34,769 nucleotides of DNA from Rhizophagus sp. LPA8_4_AMF (Eukaryota; Glomeromycota; Glomeromycetes; Glomerales; Glomeraceae): assembly GCA_021464525.1 (NCBI GenBank), contig JADRCO010000395.1, positions 1 to 34,769 of the forward strand, written 5' to 3'. Below the pieces are notes generated by a model, which did not search any database, was not told the origin of the DNA, and saw nothing but the letters and a program-made list of their open reading frames with translations. Made by a program: the position numbers and the translations under genes. Of this stretch, positions 1 through 10,900 are shown piece by piece; position 1 is the stretch's first letter, and every line of letters starts with the position of its first letter.

Positions 1-908
1 TTTGATATATCAAACATATCAAACATTTCGAACATTGATCTTCCCATTATGAGACGTTGATCATCTAACGGTAATACTAATCGTCCCGGTAATTACCATT
101 GATCAACGGTTATATCACATGATTTCCGTCACATAATTTTTTTATCGTAACAATAGTGTGGACCTTGTTCATGAGTTAATTTTTACAATTTATATGATGT
201 AATTCAGATTTTTCTTGAGCGCATGATATGCATTTTATTACATGAATCTTATGGACCATCCCCTTTTTTACACACTGTATGTATATAAAAAGTATTGGAC
301 ATATTTCAGACTACGATAGTGAAATCACAAAAAGATTATTCCAGATTATATTTCAAGATAAATCCGTCAATGGCAAGATATTATGATAATATATAACTCA
401 TTAGACTAGAATTCAGCTCGAACTAAATATAAGTAAACTCTAAATTTTTATTTAAACCAATTTTGAATATTTCTTTATGATAAAAGTGAAGAAATATTAA
501 TAAATAAATTAGTTAATAAAAATGTTGGTGAAATCTGCTGGATAGATTTAATTCCTATAAGTGGTGAAAGGTATGTCCCTATTAACTACTCTCTAAAAAT
601 AAATTAAGAAATTTTAATACTCAAAAAAGAGGAAAGTTATCATCTGAAAATGCAATATTTTCTCAAATGATTATTACCTTCTCAAGATGATGATAATCTC
701 AAAACAACGAAGATAAAAAAAATGTCTGTCTGCTGATGTTAGCTAGGAAGTAATAAATATGATTTCCCAATCAATAACATGATATCTTAACCTGCATAAT
801 AATGCTATTATTATAATGCTAATTATTGAAGTTAGGTTTAAAAAGAAAAAAATACATAAACGCTGCGTTGCCTCAACCAGTATGATTTCATTTTACTAAA
901 ATGTTGAA
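1..908. other. intergenic, no gene seen
   Basis: AT-rich sequence with stop codons in every frame and no recognisable protein fragment on either strand. An imperfect palindrome built on GTTGATCA / TGATCAAC lies near 57-112. Nothing else can be supported. Confidence 0.5.
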
Positions 909-910
909 TA

Positions 911-1314
911 CAGTCGTACTTTGTTTTGGGGAAATATATTGGTATATCAAATTATCGTTACAAATAGGTAGTGTATCATAATGCGGGCTAAAATCCAATT
1001 CTTGCCAGCGTTATGCAAACTCCAGATAGCTAATTAAATCTCTTACTGTATATTAATAAAATGTCATGTGATTTGGTTGAGAACCTTTATTTTAACTCTG
1101 GCCAAATTTATAGTATTGGCCCGAATTAATATCAGTGTAACCTAAAGTATCAGTACATCTAACATCTTACTATGTATTGGCACATCTTACAATTGTTACA
1201 TCGTGAAACTATAATAATATCGGTACAACGAGGTTTTTTTATTAATTGTGAAACGGGACATGGAAAATTTATCCGTACAGGCAATTATCATATCGGTACA
1301 TAGAGGTCTGACTG
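911..1314. mobile_element. pogo/Tigger-like miniature element with TA target duplication
   Basis: The segment begins CAGTCGTACTTTG and ends AGAGGTCTGACTG. The reverse complement of the end, CAGTCAGACCTCT, matches the start at the outer CAGTC and more loosely further in. TA dinucleotides flank both sides (909-910 and 1315-1316), as expected for the Tc1/mariner/pogo superfamily. No transposase is present in the 404 bp, so it would be a non-autonomous copy. A similar terminus, CAGTCATAACTCGATATAAC, occurs at 33546, which supports a family. The inverted repeats are imperfect, so the outer borders are moderately certain. Confidence 0.45.
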
Positions 1315-1557
1315 TATATGGGCATACGTGGTGATTCTACATTTGATTGGGAACTTGCTTTAGAAAGGCGAACAGTATGGTCACATTATACAATAAATTC
1401 TAAAGGTATCGTGAAGAGACATAAAATCTGTCCAAGAATTCTGACTAATAAAGTATATCCCATAAAGGACCAACCCTTCGTTTTTTATAGAAAAAGAAAT
1501 GGCTAAACATCGGTTCCATGTGAAATGAACAATTTTAAAGGATAATACAAATATTCC

Positions 1558-1690
1558 ACTCGTTCATGTGATGATTCTACATGTGATTGGAAACTCGGTT
1601 CTGCATTAAGAAAATTTTTCCCTCAAGAATTAAGTAAAATACTCGCCCATTTCTGTCATTTTTTTCACATCCACTTGCAAGCCTGAATAG
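1558..1690. repeat. dispersed repeat C, copy 1 (uninterrupted)
   Basis: This stretch includes GTGATGATTCTAC, CCCTCAAGAATTA, AGTAAAATACT and CCACTTGCAAG. The same words recur in the same order at 16593-17065, where a MITE interrupts them. A shorter related stretch (GTGATTCTACATTTGATTGG) lies just upstream at about 1331. It serves as the empty-site reference for the MITE insertion at 16681. The parent element is not identified. Confidence 0.55.
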
Positions 1691-2801
1691 CTTTCTAATT
1701 TTAATGTTTCCTTCTTTATATATATATTTAAATATTTATTACACTGGTATGTCACGTCAATTTTTGTCCTGGATTTCAAATGAAAATGTAACAGTACGTA
1801 GAAGTTAAATCTGATAAATGATATCAACATAATTGTCATAACGCTATATACAACTTATTCATAAAGCTGAAGAAAATAATAGAATCTTGTTAGAAGCCCA
1901 GATCAAGACCCAAACATAATAAATTCCTGATAAAGAACTCTTTTGTTAGTCACTTAAATCGTTCAATTCTTCAGTAATGTAAATTTAGACGTATATTATT
2001 TATTGACTCGATTATGAATTCCGTAACATCACATAAATGTTTAAATTTTAATTACATCGAATGATTATGACGGATAATGCTATAACGCCCGCTAATAACT
2101 TGGGATTAAAAAATAAAGAAAACCGAACGCTAGCAAAATGTTCGCTCAAAGAAAATAAAAGAACTTCGAAGTAATTTACTTTCAAAGTTCTTCTAAATGG
2201 AAACTCGGGATCTAAAAATAAAAAGAAAAAATGAAAGTTCGTATAACGTTCACTAAAAAAGATTTTTTTATATGAATATTTCCATGAGTCTACTAAGTAA
2301 GCTGAATAATTTTATAAATTCCGTAAATATGGCTATACACGTTTCCTGAAAAATATATAATACAAAATCATGGTTGTCGAATTTCATTATTCATGAAGAA
2401 ATTTATTTACTTTAATAAGGTATATTTCAAATATTTATAAAAGAATACTGATCTTGCAACTAGATCTTCACATAATATTCCAAGTTGGAAAATTATAAAT
2501 AACTTTAAGATTGTTTGGAATCTGATCTTGCTTCCGATTTAATAAAGTTAAATAAAATGATATTGTTTATGAGAAATAGATTTAGCTCAATAATTTAGCT
2601 TTAAAAATTTAAAAGTACAATTATAATTGCGGCATAGAAATTATTCAGATAACATTTTATTGATAAAATATAGCAAATACAATACGTAAAATGGTCGTAG
2701 ATTATGCTTCTATTAACAAATCAATTGTCACTAATAATAAAAAATTATTTAATTTAGCAAAACTTGAAAAATATATATGATAATAAATAAGTAAGTAAAA
2801 T
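1691..2801. other. intergenic, no gene seen
   Basis: This is the AT-rich downstream flank of the minus-strand MACPF-like gene. It probably holds that gene's 3' UTR close to 2801 and 2700 and otherwise shows no protein-like reading frame or repeat I recognise. Confidence 0.4.
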
Positions 2802-5042
2802 TTACCTCAATGAACACACCATACATATAGCATTATCTTCGTCTGATGATACTCTTAAAGTTTTTTTCTTGCAAATAGAACAGGTTTTATTGCATTTACA
2901 TTCAACATATTCCATGTTAATTTGCTCACTATTTTGATTTAAAAAAATTGGGTTGTAATTATTATCTTTTGGTAAATATAAACTCACACATTTTGGATTT
3001 AGACTATTAGTAGATTGTGGAGTAAATCTTCCTTTAAGGTCAACATATGGTTTGTTTCCCAATATGTTAAACTTATTAAACGAACTAAACTCAAATGGGA
3101 GGAATTCGTATGTAATAGAAGTAGGATTATTTAAAAGAATAATAAGCGTGCAAAAGGTAAATTTAGGTAACTTGACATAACAATTCGTTTTGGAACAATA
3201 AGAAAATGCATCTATTCTAAATTTACTTTTAATCTCCCCCTCTTCCCTTATCCCTTCTTCTCTCTCTTTCCCTCTCTCTTTCCCTCTCACTCTCACTCTT
3301 TCCCTCCTCTCCTTCTCGCTCCCCTTTTCACTTTCACTTTCATTCTCACTTTCACTCTCATTTCCCCTCCCTCTCTTTCTTTTTTTTCCTCCTCTTTCTT
3401 TTATTTCCTCTTCCTCTTCTGTATCTGATTGAGTATTGCAAAAATTATGTCCGATGGTAAGGGAGCTCAAATTATCTAATAAAGGGATTCCAAAGAAAGG
3501 AATATTTCTTGTCATTAAATCATATTCAAGTTGTAATGTTATACTATCAAACTCATGTTGATTTTGTGAATTATATTCTTTTTTTATTAATTCAACACTA
3601 GTATCAGAAAGAATGAAACTGAAATCAACATCATAACCAATAACCATCCAACCAACTTTCAATTTATATTTACGTGGATGAAATTCCTTTTGAATACCAT
3701 GGATAATTATACTTGGTTTTTCTTTTAATTCACTGCAATTAAAAATTTGACAGTTAAAAAAAATTTTTTTCGAATCTTCAGTATCAATGACAGTTGCAAA
3801 AATATCACAATCAGCATCTTTATTTTTTTGAATAATTCTTGATATGCGTGATGGCATGTTATTTAATACAAAATTTCGGTATATTCCAGGTTCACATAAA
3901 TGATAGTCACAATATTCGGTACTTGTATAAAGGATGTTTTTACCAATAGACTTAAATGATTTTTTGCGCAAATCATCAGATAAAAATTGAAATATACTAA
4001 TAGGGTTTTTAAATTCAATACACTCCCAATTTTGATAATCTTTCAAAGATTCTATCCAATCTTTTTTAGCATCTTCATCAAAATCTTTACCATCAGGATG
4101 TTTTCCTCCAAGAAATTTTATGTTATTAAAACTGTAAAACTTTGAATTTCTTTTCGTATCATCATAATTACCTCCTATTTTTGTATTTATAGAAACTTCT
4201 TTAGACTTATTTATGGAAATTTCTGATGACTTTTTGATATCTTTAAAATAAACTCTTCCTCCTAAAATAACTTTAGTTGGAATGAATTGACCATATTCCT
4301 CGATAATTTCCTTAAATTCTTCTCTAGGATTTTCTGAATTAATGGCATCATTTGCTGCTTTAATAAATTCCACAGTCGGTTCTAAATATTCATGAAAATT
4401 TATTGACACTTTTTCAAGTTCCATATATTTATATACTGACTTGACCTCTTCATTAAAATTTTCATTTTGTGAACATGAAATTCCAACTGATAACCCGTAT
4501 TTTACAAAACTCTTTACATTAATATCGTCAACGTTAGCAAATAAATTTGTTTTTTTCATCCAATCTTCTTTTGATTCAAATTCAAGTTGATCTTTTTTAT
4601 ATCCTTTGGCACCGATATAAGTTAACTCACAATTTTTCATCATAAATGCTTTTTTATTAGCTCTCTTAATTCCATCAAAACTCATAGTACATCCATAATC
4701 TAATTTACATTTATCATTCAAAATATTCCAATTAGGATTTGAATTTTTCTTTAAATATAAGAAAAATTCATTAGAATTGTCATCATTAATTACTCTATCT
4801 ATGATTTTTTCTAAAAGTAATTTTTCTTCAATTTCCCGTACTATTTCACAAAATTCTTCTTCATCATTATTTCTTGAAATTTTTTTTGAAAAAAGTAATG
4901 TATCATTAATTATATTACGTTTTTTAAGCTCTTTACGAATATCTGATAAATTATCTTTTAAATTTAAAAGATATAATTTAGAACTTTGTAATGAAGTGTC
5001 ACCTATAGTTTTAATAACTACCATATCAGAATCGGAATTCAT
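2802..5042 (-). CDS. stand-alone MACPF-like protein 1 (large uncharacterised Rhizophagus-type family)
   Basis: A single open frame of 746 codons. An in-frame ATG exists at 5129, but the ATG at 5042 (MNSDSD) aligns with the start of the paralogue at 24503 (MSSDSN), so I prefer it. From the N terminus there is a small domain of about 110 residues that looks ubiquitin- or Ras-binding-like, then the block LDYGCTMSFDGIKRANKKAF. A segment around residue 250 reads YGQFIPTKVILGGR, resembling the MACPF signature YG(T/S)H(F/Y)...GG with the His missing. A W-rich block follows, and the C terminus is Cys-rich (CKCNKTCSIC and CMVC), possibly zinc-binding. A charged Lys/Arg/Glu/Ser-rich insert at about residues 541-603, including KKRKRGRG, is absent from the paralogue. 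There is no signal peptide or clear membrane helix. It diverges from the kinase gene at 5824. The MACPF assignment is an inference from fold-like spacing; the product could instead be called hypothetical. Confidence 0.8.
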   Translation of the reverse strand: MNSDSDMVVIKTIGDTSLQSSKLYLLNLKDNLSDIRKELKKRNIINDTLLFSKKISRNNDEEEFCEIVREIEEKLLLEKIIDRVINDDNSNEFFLYLKKNSNPNWNILNDKCKLDYGCTMSFDGIKRANKKAFMMKNCELTYIGAKGYKKDQLEFESKEDWMKKTNLFANVDDINVKSFVKYGLSVGISCSQNENFNEEVKSVYKYMELEKVSINFHEYLEPTVEFIKAANDAINSENPREEFKEIIEEYGQFIPTKVILGGRVYFKDIKKSSEISINKSKEVSINTKIGGNYDDTKRNSKFYSFNNIKFLGGKHPDGKDFDEDAKKDWIESLKDYQNWECIEFKNPISIFQFLSDDLRKKSFKSIGKNILYTSTEYCDYHLCEPGIYRNFVLNNMPSRISRIIQKNKDADCDIFATVIDTEDSKKIFFNCQIFNCSELKEKPSIIIHGIQKEFHPRKYKLKVGWMVIGYDVDFSFILSDTSVELIKKEYNSQNQHEFDSITLQLEYDLMTRNIPFFGIPLLDNLSSLTIGHNFCNTQSDTEEEEEIKERGGKKRKRGRGNESESENESESEKGSEKERRERVRVRGKERGKEREEGIREEGEIKSKFRIDAFSYCSKTNCYVKLPKFTFCTLIILLNNPTSITYEFLPFEFSSFNKFNILGNKPYVDLKGRFTPQSTNSLNPKCVSLYLPKDNNYNPIFLNQNSEQINMEYVECKCNKTCSICKKKTLRVSSDEDNAICMVCSLR
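3233..3420. repeat. in-frame polypyrimidine/polypurine tract inside MACPF-like gene 1
   Basis: About 188 bp that is almost entirely C/T on the plus strand (A/G on the coding strand), made of short CTCTTT, CTTTCC and TCACTT units. It encodes the charged insert of the minus-strand gene without breaking the frame. The paralogue at 24503-26566 and the pseudogene at 14640-15565 lack it, so it expanded in this copy. Confidence 0.8.
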
Positions 5043-5823
5043 TTTAAGAGAAAAAGGTAATGTTAAAATTTGTTTGTAACATAAAGCATTTATATGACCA
5101 ATTATAATAGAAAGTCCAAAAATAGACATTTGTTTACAACCATGTGATTATAAATCAAGAAAATAACACAATAATACTGATATTAAAAAATTATGGCAGT
5201 GATCAGCAATAATCTCGGGAGTGATTACCGCTATGCACTTGCGTAACCGCACTTCTGCTAATTTAATATTTCCATTTAGGACTTTTATTATAAAAATCTT
5301 TTTAGAAAATATAAGTAAAATAAAATAGTAAAAATATGGCAGGTTTGAAAAAACTGAAAATAAAAAATAAAAAAATTTCGGTTTAAAAAACCAACGTTCT
5401 GCTAGAATTGCCGAAAAAAGAAATATGGTTTAAGAAAAAACAAAAATATTCCAACATAATAAATATGGAATAAATCGGGCGTAGACATATCACGTGTAAC
5501 CATGTATATTGATTATTAAATCATCGATCCAATCAATAACTTGCTTATAGTGTCGACACTTGATTGTCATGCGACCACAAGAAAATAGTGATCATCCAAA
5601 TTTATCTAATTTTAGCGAAATGACACTGTATGAACATCGAAGAACTTTCTATTTTTCTACGAAAGAATTCCTTTTAATGTTACATAGAATTCTATAGAAT
5701 TTTGAGAATTTTCTTAATTTTAACTAGTACTTATTAATATTCAATAAAACTGACTACTTATATGTCAAGCAAATTAAGCATATTTTAATTTTTACATTGT
5801 ATCGAAACTTTCTAAAAACAAAA
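5043..5823. promoter_or_regulatory. divergent intergenic region between MACPF-like gene 1 and the kinase unit
   Basis: 781 bp lie between two start codons that point away from each other (5042 minus, 5824 plus), so both promoters must lie here. I see no convincing TATA box at a standard distance. CATGTGAT at 5139 also occurs in the other cassette's divergent region (near 24174), but an 8-mer may be chance. Confidence 0.45.
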
Positions 5824-7964
5824 ATGGATAAAGAAGATCCGACACCAAAATTAAAATCTAGTCCCATACCGATTTCGTTTATTCCCTTTAATAATGAGGA
5901 TAATGAATGTTATTATTGTGGAAATAAATATTTCAAGACACTTTTATTTGAACAAAAGTATTGTAAAAAATGTTTATTCAGATTTATTAAGGATACAGCC
6001 GGCGATCATGCTACATACTTGGATGTACATATAAGTAAATATAAAGCTCGATGTATTGATCATGAAACAGATATTTGTACAGGAAACATTCAAGAATGGT
6101 GCGAACATTGCTCTGAAATTTCATTTTTTAAACAAATAATCTCTCCTTTAACATTTTCTAAATTTACGAAAATTTGTACTTGTGAAGAATCAGTTTATCA
6201 ATCAAAAACTAGTTATGTTGATTTTCTAATTTCTTCTGGATGGGTAGAATCTTTTCTTACTAGAAAACCTATTTTAATTCTTTATTTACCATGGTGGGAT
6301 GCTAAAGATAAATGTATAGTTTGTAAACAAGTTCTAAAAATTGTATCAGATTATCAAAAATCGTGCCTACATTGTTATACAACTTATATTGGTTGTAGAT
6401 ATTGTTTAACAACGAATATTATTTTTGGAATTACTGATAAGTCACAATGTAAAAAGTGTAAAAGAATATTCACTATTAATGTTCTTAATATTCCAAATAT
6501 TGGCAGTGGGAATTATGATATAGACGAGTTTCTTTATTATACGAGATTTAACACTAATAATTATCACGCAATTTCTAATTATATAAGTTATTATAATAAA
6601 AATCAAGTATGGTTTTATAACTTTGTTGAAAAAGAGCTTGTAAATAACATTCAACCAATAATGGAATGGATTCCATATACTCAAATTGAAGATTTTAAAA
6701 AATTAGCAGGAGGATCTTTTGATATTGTTTATAAAGCAACTTGGTTGGAAAATAATCAAGAAGTTGTTGTAAAGAGATTTTTTTCGCAAGATATCAAAAT
6801 AATTCTAAATGAGGTAACTATTTAGAATAATGACTTCGTTTTTACTGTATTTATTAAAATTAATTATATTATTATATTATTAAATTTTAGTTAAAATCAT
6901 TTTATCAATGTTCTGACAAATATTTTGTCATTAAATATTATGGTATTACGCAAGATCCCATATCAAAACATTATATGTTAGTAATGGATTATAAAAATTT
7001 GCATAATTATCTGCGAGAAAATTTTACTAATATTACATGGTATAAAAAAAGAAATATTTTATGGAAAATTTCAGAAGGGTATAATTTTTATTTTAATATT
7101 ATAATAAATATTACCTTTAATTATTAAATTACTTTTATTTTTTTATCTCAGATTAAACACTATTCACGAAAAAAATTTTATACATCGAGACTTTCATAGT
7201 GGAAATATATTTTTATCAAAATTACATTGGCAAATTGGAGACGCAAATGATATCTTGTTAAATAATAAGTTATACGGAGTAATATCTTATACTGCACCAG
7301 AAATACTTAAATGTGGTAAATATTCAAAAGAATCTGATATATATAGTATGGGCATGATTATGTGGGAACTTACAACGGGTTGTAAACCTTTTGATAATGT
7401 TGATAATAATGTAACTGAAAGTGAGCTTATTATGGATATTATTGATGGAAAAAGGCCTGAAATTACGAATGATACCCCTGAATGTTTTTCTAATTTAATG
7501 AAAAGATGTTGGGATTCTAAACCTACAAACAGACCTTCTGCAAAAGAAATTTATGAATTCTTTTACTTCTGGTTATTTAGAAAAGAATATGTTGAGCAAT
7601 TTAATGAAGCCGAAAAAAGACGATTAGAGATATTAGAATTAAAGAAACTTAATTCTGAATTTACTAAAAATTCCTATTCTGGTCCCACCTATACTAATTT
7701 TTCTACAACCTTATTACAAAGTATTTATTTTATAAACTTTTCTATAAATAAAATTACCTAAAACTTTGTAATTAATGCTGCCATATTTATTATTTTAGGT
7801 AATAAGCTTAATTCGTTAACTAAAAGATCAAATAGTGAAGGTATTTTAATAAAATTTGTATTTTTCTTAAGAAAAAAACTATTCATTAAAGAGTATTTTT
7901 CTTAGGGTACTTTGGAAAAGAGCTTGATTTTGATATGGATGATATTCAAAGGTACTTAAATTAA
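5824..7964 (+). CDS. zinc-ribbon / TKL-type kinase module A (may be the 5' part of a larger fusion gene)
   Basis: Exons read by eye: 5824-6813, 6891-7078, 7152-7720, 7799-7840 and 7906 onward. The start ATG (MDKEDPTPKL) follows an A-rich leader. The N-terminal 230 residues carry paired cysteines (CYYCG...CKKC, CIVC...CLHC, GCRYC...CKKCKR), i.e. several zinc ribbons. The kinase domain has a glycine loop (LAGGSFDIVYKATW), VVVKRF with the ATP lysine, IHRDFHSGN and a C-lobe ending CWDSKPTNRPS. The DFG/DLG site reads GDAND and the activation loop is about five residues shorter than in module B, so activity is doubtful. If the last exon is read through, translation stops at 7964 (DDIQRYLN). If the donor at 7952 is used, the frame continues into module B without a stop. 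Probably a cytoplasmic signalling protein; the substrate is unknown. Confidence 0.75.
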
Positions 7965-10900
7965 TTGTGCAATATTAAATGATTTTATGTATAATTTATT
8001 GACTATAAACAATATCTTTGTTGTTCACTCAATACCAATATTATTAATAGATCATTGGTTCCACATACAAATATTACAAATAATAGTGATCCAACACCAA
8101 AATTAAAATCTAGCCCCATACCAATTCTCTTTATTGCTTTTAACAATCAATCGAATGAATGTATTAATTGTGGAAATGAATATTTTAAAACGCATTTATT
8201 TGAACAAAAATACTGCAAAAGTTGTTTAAGTAAGTATGTTCAAGATATAACTGATATCAATACATACATGGATGTATATATAGTAAGTAAAAATAATACT
8301 CTATATATTCCTGAGATTTCACATTTTAAACAAATGGTTTCTCCTTTTTCGTCTCCTAAATCTATTGAAGAGAAAGTTGAAGAAAGTTGTAAATTATGTG
8401 GGAACCTAATTTATCAGTCAATGAGTGATTTTAATTGCATATTTTGTTCAGATTGCTACTTAATTTTTTGCGAGTGGATAGATTCATCTTTGACTAAAAA
8501 ACCTATTCCAATTCTTTGTTTACCATGGTGGGACGCTTCTTATGATTGCATGATTTGTTGTAGATACTTAAAATTTGTATCAGATCATCAAAAATGGTGT
8601 TCAAATTGCTTTATAATATATATTGGATGTAGATTTTGTTTGACGACAAATATTATTTTTGGAATCACAGATAAATCTCAGTGTAAAAAATGTAAAAGAA
8701 TAATATTTGTCACTGTTGATATTGCTAATACCACTAGTGGGAATTATGATATAGATGCTCTTCTAGGACTTGATACTAATAAATATCATATGATTCTTAA
8801 TTATAATAAATATATTGATAATAATAATGATAAAGTGCTTAATTCACTACAAATATATGAATTTATTAGAGATAAGTTTAGCGATAAATATAATCCAATT
8901 GTGAAATGGTTTCCATACTCTCAATTTGTGGGTATTAAAAAAATAGCAGCAGGTGGATTTTGTAATGTTTATAGAGCAAATGTGGTTGAATATGGAATTG
9001 TTGCCATAAAATTATCTAGGAAATCCAATCATAATAATGATTTATTTAACGAGGTAATTACATTATAATTTCTAAGCACATTATATTTACAAGTCAGATT
9101 AATATGCATGTTTGTAATTTAGTTAAAATCATACAATCGATGTTATAATAGATCTGATGCGATTATTAAATACTTAGGCATTAGTCAAGATCCTGAAACA
9201 AATAATTATGCGCTTGTAATGGAATATGCAGACGGTGGAGACTTAAATATGTATTTGAAAAAAAATTTCGTAAATATTTCATGGATGGATAAATTAATAA
9301 TTTTGCAAAACATTTCAGAAGGGTATATAAATTTTTCCTAGATCTTTATTTTAATCATAATTTGCTTATTAAAATTTAAAATTTTTTCAAAATATTCAGA
9401 CTTCATGCTATTCATAAAGAAGATATCATACATCGAGATATTCATAGTGGAAATATATTATTAAAGTATAATGATTCTGGAAATTTATGGAAAATTGGTG
9501 ACTTAGGATTATCACAACCTGAAAACAATACTTCAAATAATAAAATATATGGAGTAATACCTTACATCGCACCAGAAATATTTAATGAGTCTTCATTTTC
9601 AAAAGCAGCTGATGTTTATAGTATGGGTATAATTATGTGGGAACTTACAACAGGGTGTAAACCTTTTGTTAACGTTAAACATGATGTCAATTTGGTTTTT
9701 AAAATTCTTGATGGAGAACGACCTGAAATTACAAAAGATACTCCAGAATTTTTTGCTAATTTAATGAAAAGATGCTGGGATTCTAATCCTACACACAGGC
9801 CCACTATTTTTGAAATTTTAGAATCTGTTAGTTGGTATAATTATGGAAGTACAACTAAATTTGCAGAACAATTCAAGCAAGCTGAAGAGATACGATTAGA
9901 ATTAATAAAAACAAAGAAACTTGGCCCTGAATTTAGTGAAAAATTACCGGATGCTATTTACACTAGTAGACCATTATTAAGTTGTACGTATTATATTACT
10001 TTCGAATAATATTAATATCAAGATTAATAAATATTATTCTAATAAATTCATTTAATATTTATAACAAACTTATTCATTAGGTTATATTACAATGAAGCTG
10101 GAATACACTAGTAGAACATTAAATTGTACGTATTATATTACTTTCGAATAATAGATTAATAAATATTATTCTAAATAAATTCATTTTAATATTTCTAATA
10201 ATCTTATTCATTAGATTTTATTACAAGGAAACTAAAGAAACTGGGATCTGAATCTCAAAATAATGGCAAATCTTTTTATTATACACGTAATACTCCGCAC
10301 TTAAATATAAATGATCAGCCCTTATCACGTACTTCAAAGGAAATTATTGTGGAAAATAATGACAATTTCATGGACTTAGATTATGAAGAAATACCCGGAC
10401 AATCAATAATTGAAAGTTCGAGTGAACAAACAATTAGAAGATTTAGGTTGAATCATGGATTAATTTTAACTGGAAGTATTATATTACCAAGCAAACAAGC
10501 CATTACTGTAAAAGATGGAGAATTGAAAAAGATTTTATATAGAGGACAACCTTTAATATACATGTATATTAATTCTGATGATTATAATAAAGACAAACCA
10601 TTGGATACGTGCATCAATTTTCCGATTGCCGAAATTATTTATAATGGGAACTTGGTAGAATCTTTTTTAAAATCTAAGGATAATGATGAGAAATTAAATG
10701 AATCATATGGCCATTTTCTTGCAAGAAAATTTTTAGCCGGTGGACAATTATTTATCAAAGATTTTAATTTAGCTACTTCTGCACAAATTAAAATTTTAAA
10801 ATTTTATTTTTTATATGTATATAATTCAGCTAAACGTTCTACAAAAATTCAATTTAATAATTTATTCGACTTGAATCTTTTACCAAAAATAGTAACAATG

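Noticed and set aside
55..112. Imperfect palindrome GTTGATCA ... TGATCAAC
   Set aside because: Short and interrupted; no second copy or element boundary to support it.
1318..1506. 62-codon plus-strand open frame
   Set aside because: It begins inside transposon/repeat-like sequence and overlaps words of dispersed repeat C; no family resemblance.
5043..5129. Upstream ATG extending MACPF-like gene 1 by 29 residues
   Set aside because: The paralogue starts at the position equal to 5042 and the extra residues have no counterpart; kept only as an alternative.
8055..9068. Reading the second zinc-ribbon unit as an independent gene starting at 8055
   Set aside because: The codon there is TTG, and a good acceptor at 8049-8050 shows it is the start of an internal exon.
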